Positions 9,762 through 18,787 of a stretch of DNA of 64,000 bases are shown here, piece after piece. Positions within the stretch are counted from its first letter, which is position 1, and each line of letters starts with the position of its first letter. The translations under genes and the position numbers were made by a program. The notes beneath the pieces are model-generated. The model did not search any database and was not told the origin of the DNA. It saw only the letters and a program-made list of their open reading frames with translations. Source of the DNA: Marinosulfonomonas sp. (GTDB lineage Bacteria > Pseudomonadota > Alphaproteobacteria > Rhodobacterales > Rhodobacteraceae); assembly GCA_026984915.1 (NCBI GenBank), contig JALSRG010000113.1:1-64000 (forward strand). Reading direction: 5' to 3'.

Positions 9762-10690
9762 CCCGAATTTATTTTTCTGCGCGGCCGGAAAAATGGCTTG
9801 AATATCAATCCCCCCTGCGCTCGGCCCTGGGGGAAACGGGTATCTCTTTTCATCTGGCCCCCACCTTTGATGACCCTGAAAAGGTTGATTATATCGTGTA
9901 TGATCCGAAAGGTCCGCTGCGCGATTTCACACCATTCATCAATGCCAAGGCGGTCCTTGCTCTGTGGGCCGGTGTGGAAGGGATTGTCAACAATCCGACA
10001 TTGACCCAGCCGCTGGCGCGTATGGTTGACAGTGGCCTGTCGGAGGGGATGGCCGAGTGGGTGACCGGGCAGGTTTTGCGCCATCATTTGGGGTTGGATG
10101 AGCATATTTGCCGCACAACGCCGGAATGGCAGCCAAATGCCCCGCCGCTGGCCCGTGACCGAAAGGTGGCGATTCTCGGATTGGGGGCGTTGGGGCAAGC
10201 CTGTGCCAAAGCGTTGTCCGATCTGAATTTTGATGTCAGCGGTTGGAGCCGGAATCCCAAGAAACTCACTGGAATCAAATGTTATTCGGGCGACGCCGGA
10301 TTGCAGAAGGCATTGCGCGCTGCGGAAATTCTGGTGCTGCTCTTGCCGCTGACGCAACAAACGGAAAACGTGTTGGATTCCAAGCGGTTGGCACAGCTGC
10401 CCAAGGGGGCGGTAATCCTGAATCCGGGGCGCGGCGGGTTGATTGACGACGGGGCATTGCTGGCGGCGCTGGACAGTGGCCAGATCGGCCATGCGACGCT
10501 GGATGTTTTCCGGACAGAACCGCTGCCGACAGAGCATCCCTATTGGGCGCATCCCAAGGTCACGGTGACCCCGCATATCGCCTCGGAAACCCGCCCCGAG
10601 AGCGCCAGCCGGATGATCGCGGAGAATATCCGCCGGGGTGAAAACGGCGAGCCTTTTCTGAATCTGGTGGATCGCGGCGCCGGGTATTGA
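9758..10690 (+). CDS. D-2-hydroxyacid dehydrogenase, glyoxylate/hydroxypyruvate reductase A-like
   Basis: NAD(P)H-dependent reductase of 2-oxo acids, closest in style to GhrA. 310 residues. The coenzyme-binding motif is [17 protein letters not shown] (G-x-G-x-x-G), with the following basic SRNPK suggesting NADPH preference. Catalytic Arg/Glu/His regions are visible as [35 protein letters not shown] and VTPHIAS. Coupled to the VOC gene by a 4-base overlap. Reduction of glyoxylate or hydroxypyruvate is the family function; the actual substrate is not shown by sequence. Confidence 0.88.
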   Translation: MTRIYFSARPEKWLEYQSPLRSALGETGISFHLAPTFDDPEKVDYIVYDPKGPLRDFTPFINAKAVLALWAGVEGIVNNPTLTQPLARMVDSGLSEGMAEWVTGQVLRHHLGLDEHICRTTPEWQPNAPPLARDRKVAILGLGALGQACAKALSDLNFDVSGWSRNPKKLTGIKCYSGDAGLQKALRAAEILVLLLPLTQQTENVLDSKRLAQLPKGAVILNPGRGGLIDDGALLAALDSGQIGHATLDVFRTEPLPTEHPYWAHPKVTVTPHIASETRPESASRMIAENIRRGENGEPFLNLVDRGAGY

Positions 10691-10760
10691 GCACAGATCC
10701 GGCACTGCAGGGTTGCACGGGATTCACCAGCTGACAGCGCAAAAGCGGCGTATGGATTTT

Positions 10761-10790
10761 ATACATATTCCATACATATTCCATACATAC
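10761..10790. repeat. 11-bp tandem repeat, about 2.7 copies
   Basis: ATACATATTCC occurs at 10761-10771 and 10772-10782, followed by a partial third copy ATACATA (10783-10789). It lies in the 126-base gap between two convergent genes. The unit length is one helical turn. No gene, terminator or known site explains it. Confidence 0.8.
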
Positions 10791-10816
10791 GCGGCCAAAG
10801 GCCCAGGCGATCTGTT

Positions 10817-11602
10817 TCAGCGCAGATTTGGCGGCTTTTCCGGGTCGCTGCCGGGCCGGACCGGTTTGATCGCACCGGCTTCGGGTTGCGGCAGATCAAA
10901 CCGAAGGCCAACGCGTGAAAGGGCTGCAATCAGCGGATCGGAAGCATGGAAGAAAGCGACATCGAATTTACCGCCATCCATTCCGGAAAAGGCAACTGCC
11001 TCATTCACCGCTTTGGCAAGGGCGGCTTCGGCGCCGGGGCGCGCATCGACAAAAACCAGAATATGACCCTGCTGCCCGTCTTTGTAGCGCACCCCGGCCA
11101 GCCAGGCGGATTTGGCAAGACCGGCGGCACTGGCGAGCTTTGCATCCAACCCCGAGAGAAGAGACGCGGGCAGGCCGGCCGGCGCTGAAAAGCTTTCAGC
11201 CCGGGCGCTGGTTTCGCCCGGTTCCACGGAAAGCGTTTCCGCCAGCCAGTCGATCGCATTCGGCGGGATCAGCCACGCGGAAGGGGCGACCTCGGGATTG
11301 AGGGCAATACCGATCTGCTGCTGTTTCAGCATTGCCACGAGCACCCGACCGGAAAGCGCAGCATAGGGGGCTGTGGCGCCGGTGAACTCTGCCAGCCGCT
11401 CTTGTCGATCAAAGGCAATGACATAGGGGCCGGTTTCGGTTTCGATCAGAACCGGATCCAGATTTTCCCCGCTGGGTTCCCGTGCCAGCAGCAGAAACAA
11501 TTCGCTGTCAGCCAGCCGCTCATGAAACCGCATGCGCGTTGTCGGGCTGTCTTTTGCCATCATCGCGGCATGTGCAATATCAAGCGCTGTCCGGTTCGTC
11601 AT
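10817..11602 (-). CDS. SseB-like protein
   Basis: About 261 residues. The N-terminal part (TALDIAHAAM ... RFHERLADSELFLLLARE, TGPYVIAFDRQERLAEFTG, YAALSGRVLVAML) matches the SseB N-terminal domain, and the C-terminal half (HILVFVDARPGAEAALAKAVNEAV) resembles SseB_C. The cellular role of such proteins in Alphaproteobacteria is not established. The start at 11602 places the ATG 23 bases inside the end of the upstream UDG-like gene, consistent with coupling; a longer in-frame reading to 11734 would lie entirely inside that gene. The C-terminal tail is Pro/Gly-rich. Confidence 0.75.
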   Translation of the reverse strand: MTNRTALDIAHAAMMAKDSPTTRMRFHERLADSELFLLLAREPSGENLDPVLIETETGPYVIAFDRQERLAEFTGATAPYAALSGRVLVAMLKQQQIGIALNPEVAPSAWLIPPNAIDWLAETLSVEPGETSARAESFSAPAGLPASLLSGLDAKLASAAGLAKSAWLAGVRYKDGQQGHILVFVDARPGAEAALAKAVNEAVAFSGMDGGKFDVAFFHASDPLIAALSRVGLRFDLPQPEAGAIKPVRPGSDPEKPPNLR

Positions 11603-12203
11603 CCTGCAATACCTCGGCCACCCTGGAACGCAGAACCGGCAGAAGCTCGGCGGTGAACCAGGGGTTTTTCCCGAGCCATGCAGTATTGCGCCACGACGGA
11701 TGAGGCAAGGGAATGATGCGTGGCAGATGATCACGCCAGTTCTGCACCGTTTTGGTCACCCCACCCCTGGCCATGGGGCCAAGGTGCCATTTTTGCGCGT
11801 ATCCGCCGACAAGGATTGTCAGGCGGACATCTTGCATATGTGACATCACCCTTTCGTGCCAGGTTTTTGCGCAGACAGGCGGCGGCGGCAGATCGGCGCC
11901 ACGTTCATTGTATCCGGGAAAGCAAAATGCCATCGGGATGATGGCGATCTGGTCTTTGTCATAAAAACAGTCGCGCCCGACCCCCAACCACGCGCGCAGC
12001 CGGTCGCCTGAAGGATCATCAAAAGGTATGCCGGACGAATGTACACGCGCCCCCGGTGCCTGGCCTGCGATCAGCAAACGCGCATTAGGGGAAAACCAGG
12101 CAACGGGCCGGGGTGTATGCGCGGTCTGCGTGGCGAGAAAACGATCAGCGCAAATTCGGCATGCGCGGATTTGTTCCACCAGTGAGGATGGCTGATCTGT
12201 CAT
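11580..12203 (-). CDS. Uracil-DNA glycosylase superfamily protein
   Basis: 207 residues, COG1573-like UDG fold. Motif 1 is LLIAGQAPGARVHSSGIPFDDPSGDRL, and motif 3 is IIPLPHPSWRN, in the position of the HPS motif of UDG families. A four-cysteine Fe-S pattern typical of family 4 enzymes is not clearly present: there is an N-terminal CRICAD pair and C residues near AFCFPG and PVCAKTW, so a cluster is possible but unproven. Probably acts in base-excision repair, though many such proteins are untested. It precedes and overlaps the SseB-like gene. Confidence 0.75.
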   Translation of the reverse strand: MTDQPSSLVEQIRACRICADRFLATQTAHTPRPVAWFSPNARLLIAGQAPGARVHSSGIPFDDPSGDRLRAWLGVGRDCFYDKDQIAIIPMAFCFPGYNERGADLPPPPVCAKTWHERVMSHMQDVRLTILVGGYAQKWHLGPMARGGVTKTVQNWRDHLPRIIPLPHPSWRNTAWLGKNPWFTAELLPVLRSRVAEVLQDDEPDSA

Positions 12204-12430
12204 CTGTCCTGTATAATCCTGCGGGCAGGCAGTTCCAAATGTGTATGCGAAACGCGTGGTTGGTAGCGAGCATCGGTTGATCTGCGATTCTTGTTTTGGA
12301 AGGTGCGGTTTCCCCGAATGTCATCTGTCATTTCTCCACTGGCAAAAGAATGCGGCCCAAATATTGGATGGTTGCTCCCTTGAAGAAGTTAAAGTATTCA
12401 GATCTGACATCAAAGGGGATCCTGCAGCTA

Positions 12431-13693
12431 ATGTACCGTGTATGGAATTTTGTCGCCAGTTATTCGCTGCTTTTGATCATCGGGGCCGTTCTTGCCATTT
12501 TCTGGGTCAATGCCGACCCGCACAGTTATCATGATCTGGTTGATCTGGTGCTGGTTGACGACACCTTTGTTGGCATACCCTACAGGGATGAAAACGGTAT
12601 TATCCACCGCACCCTGACGCTGCATTTTCTGGTCAATGATATACTCATGGCCTTCTTTTTTGCCATTGCGGCCAAGGAAGTCTGGGAGGCGGTGATCCTG
12701 AAGAATGGCGCGCTGCGCGGCAAAAAGGCGGCGACACCGCTGATTGCAACCCTGGGCGGGATGGTCGGGCCGGTTGCGGTTTATCTGGGCATGGCCGTTG
12801 CCATGGGGCCAGTCATCTATGCATCCGTTACCAATGGCTGGGCCATTCCCACGGCAACCGATATCGCGTTTTCCTATCTGGTGGGGCGTATCGTATTCGG
12901 GGCGGGGCACCCGGCGGTTCGGTTTCTGCTGTTGCTGGCTATCGCAGACGATGCGCTGGGGCTGCTGATCCTGGCGATTTTCTATCCGACAGGTGAACTG
13001 GCGCCGGTCTGGTTGCTGTTATCGCTTTTCGCGGCGGTCGCTGTATACCTGTTGTTCAATCTCGCACCTCGCCTGCTGGATGGCGACAACACGCTGCGCC
13101 CGGTTTCGAGCTGGGTTCGCAAGCATCTTTCGTTCTGGCCCTATCTTCTGGCCGGGGCAGTCAGTTGGTACGGGTTTCAGCAATCCGGCCTGCATCCGGC
13201 GCTTGGGTTGTTGCCGATCGTTCCGACGATTCCGCATGCCGACCGGGCCTTCGGGCTGTTTTCGGAGGCAGAGCAGTATTTGACAGATTTGCTGAACCAT
13301 ATCGAACACAAGCTTAAGCATTTTGTTGAAGTAATACTATTTTTCTTTGGATTGCTGAATGCCGGGGTAGAGTTTTCCGTCATTAGCGAACCCACATGGC
13401 TGGTACTGGGTGGCTTGCTGATCGGCAAGCCCCTGGGCATTGCGCTGTTTGGCTGGTTTGCCGCCTATGGCCTGAAACTGGGCCTGCCGGCGGGGATGCG
13501 CGGGCTTGATCTGGTGGTGGTCGGCTGCGTGGCGGCGATCGGCTTTACCGTGGCGCTGTTTGTGGCTTCTGTGGCCTTTGAGCCCGGCCCTATTCAGGAC
13601 GCGGCTAAAATGGGTGCCTTGATGAGCTTTGGCGCGGCGTTTGTTTCGATAATCGCAGGCAAGATATTGCGTGTGGAAAAGCAGAACGGATAG
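12431..13693 (+). CDS. nhaA: Na+/H+ antiporter NhaA
   Basis: Inner-membrane antiporter for sodium and pH homeostasis. About eleven hydrophobic segments. The paired ion-binding aspartates are in LLAIADDALGLLIL (Asp173-Asp174 from this start), and TATDIAFS matches the TM4 assembly with its conserved Asp. The start is uncertain: ATG 12431 begins just before the conserved N-terminal helix. ATG 12350 and TTG 12296 are in frame but add residues with no obvious family match. None has a strong ribosome site; AAAGGGG lies 12 bases before 12431. Confidence 0.9.
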   Translation: MYRVWNFVASYSLLLIIGAVLAIFWVNADPHSYHDLVDLVLVDDTFVGIPYRDENGIIHRTLTLHFLVNDILMAFFFAIAAKEVWEAVILKNGALRGKKAATPLIATLGGMVGPVAVYLGMAVAMGPVIYASVTNGWAIPTATDIAFSYLVGRIVFGAGHPAVRFLLLLAIADDALGLLILAIFYPTGELAPVWLLLSLFAAVAVYLLFNLAPRLLDGDNTLRPVSSWVRKHLSFWPYLLAGAVSWYGFQQSGLHPALGLLPIVPTIPHADRAFGLFSEAEQYLTDLLNHIEHKLKHFVEVILFFFGLLNAGVEFSVISEPTWLVLGGLLIGKPLGIALFGWFAAYGLKLGLPAGMRGLDLVVVGCVAAIGFTVALFVASVAFEPGPIQDAAKMGALMSFGAAFVSIIAGKILRVEKQNG

Positions 13694-13698
13694 TTGAA

Positions 13699-13717
13699 TT
13701 TCAGCCGATCGCTGAAA
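13699..13717 (+). terminator. Small hairpin after nhaA
   Basis: TTTCAGC pairs perfectly with GCTGAAA around a 5-base loop, 6 bases after the nhaA stop. Only a broken T-rich stretch follows (GGCTTTTT 9 bases on), so intrinsic termination would be weak. Confidence 0.4.
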
Positions 13718-13869
13718 ATAATGGCTTTTTGGGCGATTTCTGCAATGAACACTGTAAATTTTGCCGGCCCTCCGCCATACTAATGCCGAAAAGGCCCCTG
13801 ATAGAGGGGCTGTTAACCATATCCCGTTAAGGGTTGAAACGGCCACAGAGGCGCCGCCGGAGCAGAAAA

Positions 13870-14529
13870 GTGCTCGAGTTTTTGGATGTAAGCAAGTCCT
13901 TCTGGACGGGACTACAGCGCAAGGTGATCCTTGATCGGGTTTCCTTTCGCGTGGAATTGGGCAATTCCCTGGGCATACTCGCCCCGAACGGAACCGGAAA
14001 GACCACGCTGATCAACATGATGGCGGGGCTGGAGAAGCCGGACGAGGGGCGGATCATCAAAAGCTGCCGGGTCTCTTTTCCGCTGGGGTTCATGGGGGGG
14101 GTCATCGGCAAACATACCGGTATGGAAAACGCCCGCTTCATCGCCCAGCTTTACGGGCTGGATCCGGATTATGTCGAGGCATTTTCACGCTGGCTGTGCG
14201 GCATCGAGGAATATTTCGATATGCCGGTTGCAACCTACAGTTCGGGTATGAAGGCGCGGTTCAACTTTTCGCTCATGCTGGCGCTGGATTTTGATATCTA
14301 CCTGATTGATGAGGGGATGCCCTCGACCACGGATGTGGAATTCAATAGAAAGGCAGGACAGATACTGAGCGAAAGGTTGAACAAAACGACCGTGGTGATT
14401 GTTTCACACCAGGCCAGAACACTGGAAAAATTCTGCCGCTCTGCCGCAGTTCTTCGGGATGGAAAGCTGCATATGTTCAATACGCTGGAAGAGGCCAAGC
14501 GACTCTATGACTACGAAGCCCAAGGCTAA
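13870..14529 (+). CDS. kpsT: Capsular polysaccharide export ABC transporter, ATP-binding protein (KpsT-like)
   Basis: ATPase that powers export of group 2-type capsular polysaccharide through the inner membrane. Walker A ILAPNGTGKTTL, signature-region VATYSSGMKARFNFSLMLAL, Walker B IYLIDEGM, switch His in VVIVSHQ. I start it at GTG 13870 because GGAG lies 8 bases upstream and this gives 219 residues, the usual KpsT size; a TTG at 13834 would add a basic 12-residue tail. The stop lies 23 bases inside kpsE. No permease gene (kpsM) lies next to it: the upstream neighbour is nhaA. Confidence 0.9.
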   Translation: MLEFLDVSKSFWTGLQRKVILDRVSFRVELGNSLGILAPNGTGKTTLINMMAGLEKPDEGRIIKSCRVSFPLGFMGGVIGKHTGMENARFIAQLYGLDPDYVEAFSRWLCGIEEYFDMPVATYSSGMKARFNFSLMLALDFDIYLIDEGMPSTTDVEFNRKAGQILSERLNKTTVVIVSHQARTLEKFCRSAAVLRDGKLHMFNTLEEAKRLYDYEAQG

Positions 14530-16057
14530 GAAATACAGAATCCGGCGACAAGGCGCGGAAGCTGTCGCGGCGGCGGCCTCGCAAGACGTGCCCGCAAGCG
14601 GCGCGGTGTCTGCCAAGGAAAGCGAAGCCTCGGTCGCGGAAGCGATAGCACAGATCCGCAAGGAAGGATTGACCGGCCGGCAACTGAGGATGGCCCGACG
14701 CATCGCCCGCAAACAGGGACTGGCCCCGACATCCGATTTTGACGCCGTGCGGCTGCTGCGCTTGCAGGGCATAGATCCGTTTCAGCGTTCCAGCATGCTG
14801 GAACTGGTTGTCCCGGCAAACCAGCAACCCCAGCCCGGAAGCATCCAACTGCCGCAAACGATCCCCGTGCCGGGGAGCAATCTGCCATCGACCGAATTGG
14901 GCAATGCAGCGCAGCGCGCAAAGGAAATCCTGCAGATACAACGTGATATTGTCAGGCGCCGACGGCGCAAACAGTTGCTGCTATTGGCCCGGCTGGCGGT
15001 GTTCGTGTTCCTGCCCACCTTTTTTGCCGGCTATTACTATTATTTCATTGCAACACCGATGTATGCCACGAAATCCGAATTTGTCATCCAGAAAGCGGAT
15101 TCGCCCATGGGCGGGGTCGGCGGCATGTTTGCCGGCACACAGTTTGCAACATCGCAGGATTCGATAACGGTTCAGGGGTATCTGCAATCGCGTGGCGCGA
15201 TGCTGCGGCTGGACAAGGACCACGGTTTCAAGGAGCATTTCAGCCAGGACTGGATTGATCCGATCCAGGCCCTGCCCAAGGATGCGACCAACGAAGCGGC
15301 TTACAGACTGTACAAGCAACATGTGAAAATCGGCTTTGATCCGACGGAGGGCACGATCAAAATGGAGGTCAGCGCGGCTGACCCAAAGGTGAGCGTGGAA
15401 TTTTCAGAAGCGCTGATATCCTATGCCGAGGAACGGGTGGATCAACTGACAAAGCGGCTGCGTGAAAACCAGATGGAGGACGCGCGCCAAAGCTATGTGG
15501 AGGCGGCCGCGGCCGTGCGCAAGGCACAGGAGGACCTGATCAAGGTGCAGGAAAGCTCTCAGGTCATCAGCGGGGATGTTGAGGTCGGGCTGCTGACCAA
15601 CCGCATTTCGGCGCTGGAACTTCAACTGACGCAGGACGAACTGTCGCTGCAGGAAATGCTGGCCAATGCCCGGCCGAACCCTGCGAAAGTTGAACCGTTG
15701 CAGCGTAAAATCGCCTTTCTGAAAAGCAAGATACAGAGTTTCAGAGACCAGTTGACCGAAAGCACCGCCGACGGGAAATCAATTGCCAGCAAAAGCAGCG
15801 AAATTGCTTTGGCCCAGGCGGAACTGGAAACACGGAACCTGATGATGCAGGCTGCATTGCAGCAGTTGGAAACGGCCCGTCTGGAGGCCAACAAGCAGGT
15901 GCGGTATCTGTCGGTTTCCGTGCAACCCATAGCTTTGGACGAGCCTACCTATCCGCGTAAATTTGAAAACACTCTGTTGGCATTTCTGGTGTTCGCCGGA
16001 ATCTATCTGATGGCGTCACTGACCGCCTCGATCCTGAGGGAGCAGGTTTCATCTTAG
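14507..16057 (+). CDS. kpsE: Capsule polysaccharide export inner-membrane protein (KpsE / Wzz-type polysaccharide co-polymerase)
   Basis: 516 residues. A long basic, Ala-rich cytoplasmic head (about 150 residues, longer than in E. coli KpsE) is followed by a membrane segment (LLARLAVFVFLPTFFAGYYYY), a Wzz-like periplasmic start (ATPMYATKSEFVIQKADS), a long coiled-coil region (SYVEAAAAVRKAQEDLIKVQE ... LELQLTQDELSLQEML) and a C-terminal membrane segment (LLAFLVFAGIYLMASLT). This is the KpsE layout, linking the ABC exporter to the periplasmic and outer-membrane channel. ATG 14507 overlaps the end of kpsT by 23 bases. The head may carry extra protein contacts. Confidence 0.85.
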   Translation: MTTKPKAKKYRIRRQGAEAVAAAASQDVPASGAVSAKESEASVAEAIAQIRKEGLTGRQLRMARRIARKQGLAPTSDFDAVRLLRLQGIDPFQRSSMLELVVPANQQPQPGSIQLPQTIPVPGSNLPSTELGNAAQRAKEILQIQRDIVRRRRRKQLLLLARLAVFVFLPTFFAGYYYYFIATPMYATKSEFVIQKADSPMGGVGGMFAGTQFATSQDSITVQGYLQSRGAMLRLDKDHGFKEHFSQDWIDPIQALPKDATNEAAYRLYKQHVKIGFDPTEGTIKMEVSAADPKVSVEFSEALISYAEERVDQLTKRLRENQMEDARQSYVEAAAAVRKAQEDLIKVQESSQVISGDVEVGLLTNRISALELQLTQDELSLQEMLANARPNPAKVEPLQRKIAFLKSKIQSFRDQLTESTADGKSIASKSSEIALAQAELETRNLMMQAALQQLETARLEANKQVRYLSVSVQPIALDEPTYPRKFENTLLAFLVFAGIYLMASLTASILREQVSS

Positions 16058-16205
16058 GACGTAAACCAAAAAGACCGGAATGTTTGTATGATGCACGAGG
16101 CACCAATGTATTCATATCGGGCCGAGCATGGCTGATGTGGGGATTTGACAGGCGCCCCGGATATTGCCAATACGCCTGTGACCAACATTGAGAAAGCGAT
16201 TTACC

Positions 16206-17702
16206 GTGACAAAACCCTTGCCGACCGTCCAGCAGAACACCTGGAATTTTCTGCGTGATCCGATGATAGCCCCGACGGGGTTTCGCGAATACGACGCGCG
16301 CTGGAAATACCCCGATGAAATCAACCTGCCGGGGATAACCGCCCTGGGGCTGGGGCTGGGAACACAGATGTACCGGCGCGCAATCCGGCCGGAAATCTGC
16401 GTGGCCAATGATTACCGGGATTATTCACTGTCGATCAAGAATGCGCTGATCGTTGGCCTGATGCAGGCCGGTATACAGGTGAAAGACATCGGCCCGGCGC
16501 TGTCCCCCATGGCCTATTTCGCTCAGTTCCATCTGGATGTGCCTGCCGTTGCCATGGTGACCGCCAGCCATAACCCCAATGGTTGGACCGGTGTCAAGAT
16601 GGGCTTTGACCGGCCTCTGACGCACGGCCCGGACGAGATGAACGAGTTGCGCGATATTGTCTTGCAGGGTGAGGGCAGGGCGCGCGCCGGCGGGGCTTAT
16701 GAGTTTGTTGATGGCGTTAAAGAGGCCTATCTCGATGATCTGGTCGGTGATTTCCGCATGAAACGGCCTCTGCGTGTCGTCTGCGCCACCGGCAATGGCA
16801 CGGCTTCGGCCTTTGCGCCAGAACTGTTTGCGCGTATGGGCGTCGAAGTCGTCCCCCTGCACAACCGGCTTGATTACACCTTCCCCCATTACAACCCGAA
16901 CCCGGAAGCCATGGAAATGTTGCATGATATGTCACGGGCGGTCACGCAATCCGGCGCCGATTTCGCGTTGGGTTTTGATGGCGATGGCGACCGCTGCGGT
17001 GTGGTCGACAACGAAGGTGAAGAGATTTTCGCCGACAAGATGGGTGTGATCATGGCGCGCGACTGGGCGCGTATTTATCCGGGGTCAACCTTTGTTGCCG
17101 ATGTGAAATCAACCGGCCTGTTTGCCTCGGACCCCGAGTTGCAGGCGCATGATATCAAGGCGGATTACTGGAAGACCGGCCATAGCCATATGAAACGACG
17201 CGTGCGCGATATTGGCGCCCTGGCCGGGTTTGAAAAATCTGGCCATTATTTTCTGGCCGCCCCCATTGGTCGTGGATATGACTGCGGCATGCGGGTGGCG
17301 GTGGAAATCTGCAAACTGATGGATCGCAACCCGGATTTGTCGATGGCCGATTTGCGCCGGGCCTTGCCGAAAACCTGGTCGACTCCGACCATGTCACCCT
17401 ATTGCGCTGACGAAGAAAAATACGACGTGCTGGCGCGTATTGTCAAACGGCTCGAAGCGCATTTTGCGCAAGGCGGGGGCCTGGCAGGGCGTGAGATCAG
17501 GCAGATCGTGACGGTCAATGGTGCGCGGGTGATCCTTGACAACGGCGGCTGGGGGCTGGTTCGGGCATCCAGCAATACACCCAATCTGGTTGTCGTCTGC
17601 GAAAGCCCGGAAAGCGAAGACGAGTTGCGGGCTATCTTCAGCGATATTGACGGCTTTGTTCATGCCGAGCCCTCGGTTGGCGACTACGATCAGACATTCT
17701 GA
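16206..17702 (+). CDS. Phosphomannomutase / phosphoglucomutase
   Basis: Alpha-D-phosphohexomutase family enzyme, interconverting hexose 6- and 1-phosphates to supply nucleotide-sugar synthesis. Four-domain layout with the phosphoserine loop TASHNPNGWTGVK, the metal-binding loop DGDGDRCGVVD, the sugar-binding motif near GFEKSGHYF (ESGE-like position altered to EKSGH) and a C-terminal phosphate-binding domain. GTG at 16206 (MTKPLP...) is chosen because GAGAAAG precedes it; TTG at 16188 is an alternative. It follows the capsule genes by 148 bases and probably feeds the same polysaccharide. Confidence 0.9.
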   Translation: MTKPLPTVQQNTWNFLRDPMIAPTGFREYDARWKYPDEINLPGITALGLGLGTQMYRRAIRPEICVANDYRDYSLSIKNALIVGLMQAGIQVKDIGPALSPMAYFAQFHLDVPAVAMVTASHNPNGWTGVKMGFDRPLTHGPDEMNELRDIVLQGEGRARAGGAYEFVDGVKEAYLDDLVGDFRMKRPLRVVCATGNGTASAFAPELFARMGVEVVPLHNRLDYTFPHYNPNPEAMEMLHDMSRAVTQSGADFALGFDGDGDRCGVVDNEGEEIFADKMGVIMARDWARIYPGSTFVADVKSTGLFASDPELQAHDIKADYWKTGHSHMKRRVRDIGALAGFEKSGHYFLAAPIGRGYDCGMRVAVEICKLMDRNPDLSMADLRRALPKTWSTPTMSPYCADEEKYDVLARIVKRLEAHFAQGGGLAGREIRQIVTVNGARVILDNGGWGLVRASSNTPNLVVVCESPESEDELRAIFSDIDGFVHAEPSVGDYDQTF

Positions 17703-17909
17703 GGCTGGAAGGGTTTGCCCGAAGAAGGCAGCATTGATGCTTGCTGGCGCAGGCCCTGCCGGGCGGGTAAGTTGCCCTCCCCCTGTCGCGATCCTGTATT
17801 GCTGGCCTCTTTTTGTCCGCGCGGATGGCAAAGCATCCGTTCAACCTTCATTTTTCCTGATTCAGGGCTTGAACCGGCGGCGCGTCCATCGTAATTAGCG
17901 CCTCACAGT
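17703..17909. other. Short gap between phosphomannomutase and tRNA-Gln
   Basis: Contains GC-rich inverted stretches (around GCAGGCCCTGC) that could fold, but no T run and no credible gene. It should carry the tRNA promoter; none is clear enough to call. Confidence 0.5.
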
Positions 17910-17984
17910 TGGGGTGTAGCCAAGTGGTAAGGCATCGGTTTTTGGTATCGTGTATCGTAGGTTCGAATCCTACCACCCCAGCCA
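17910..17984 (+). tRNA. tRNA-Gln (anticodon TTG)
   Basis: 75 bases with encoded CCA. Acceptor arms TGGGGTG and CACCCCA pair over 7 bp. The D arm is GCCAAGTGGTAAGGC, the anticodon loop TTTTGGT gives TTG, and the T arm GTAGG-TTCGAAT-CCTAC is intact. The outermost anticodon-stem pair is a T-T mismatch. Debris of insertion sequences begins about 150 bases downstream, as expected for a tRNA used as an integration site. Confidence 0.95.
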
Positions 17985-18128
17985 CACATTCCCGCGTTTT
18001 CTGGTGTTGAGGAGCCGCTGCGCGAGTGTGGCGTGGTTTCGGGCGCATGCGGCGCGGGGTTTTCGGAAGAGACGCGACCCTGAGCGCCGCTGGTCTTGTC
18101 ACGGTTACGTTCCGGTCTCTCAACTCAT

Positions 18129-18326
18129 TTAAGCGGCCTTTCGTTCGAAGGCCAAGGGGCTTTTTCCGCCTAGCGATGAGTGCCGCCGCCGTGGATTGCA
18201 GAAACCGTTGATGTATTGGAGTATTGCCCCTTCCGCCTGTCGTCTGGTTTCCCATCGGTTGCGCCATATCAGCTCTGCCTTGAGAGATTTGAAGAACGTC
18301 TCGATCAGCCGACCATCATGATGGTG
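18129..18326 (-). pseudogene. IS3-family transposase (OrfB) C-terminal remnant
   Basis: Reading minus from 18326 gives about 65 residues ending at TAA (18129-18131) with the IS3 OrfB signature: GRLIETFFKSLKAELIW, RRQAEGAILQYINGF, NPRRRHSSLGGKSPLAFE. This covers the last catalytic Glu region (the E of DDE) and the C-terminus only. No upstream catalytic Asp residues, OrfA or terminal inverted repeats remain. It is a decayed fragment and cannot be mobile. Confidence 0.88.
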
Positions 18327-18368
18327 CTTTACCAGGTGATGATAGCCGCGTGGTGAGGGGCAGGGCGG

Positions 18369-18551
18369 TCAGCCGCTCGGATCCGATGCTGCCGGGGTTT
18401 GGTGTGCGCCCTCATATGGCGGGTTCTTCTGCGAGCTTTGCTTGTATATGGACATTAGTTTTTTTGTGCGCTGCTTGCTTTGAGCAAAGCGGTAGGATGT
18501 GTTTTCGGCCTCGATGATCGAGCAATGACGGGCGAGGCGATCCAGCAACAA
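18369..18551 (-). pseudogene. IS21-family helper ATPase (IstB) C-terminal remnant
   Basis: The minus strand encodes LLLDRLARHCSIIEAENTSYRF, which matches the conserved IstB C-terminal motif (LLDRL-x-HH/HC ... SYRF/SYRL). The Walker motifs expected upstream are absent, and the frame is not maintained beyond about 18560. It lies beside the IS3 fragment, so at least two different elements decayed here. Confidence 0.65.
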
Positions 18552-18787
18552 GAGTTACAGAACCGCAGGTTGCAGTACCTTGGAGACTGGCTGTGGAATG
18601 GCTCTGGACATGGCCAGCCGATCCACCCAAAATGCCCTCGGCAGGCATCGCAGAAAGCGCAAAACCGAAGCAAGCTGCAGGTATTCAAGGCCGCGCCCTA
18701 GCAGAAGGGGATGGAAGGTTGCAAATTTCCATAAAGGAAAACGAAGAGGTTCCTTCTATTTGATGGCGTTGCACGAGAGGTATTGAA

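Noticed and set aside
9509-10705. Minus-strand frame (398 codons) opposite the VOC and dehydrogenase genes
   Set aside because: Covers two well-supported genes in antisense; Gln/Arg/Pro-rich, no motif.
17848-18267. Minus-strand frame near the tRNA
   Set aside because: It runs across tRNA-Gln in antisense and reads the IS3 fragment in the wrong frame; the correct frame (18326 to 18129) shows the transposase.
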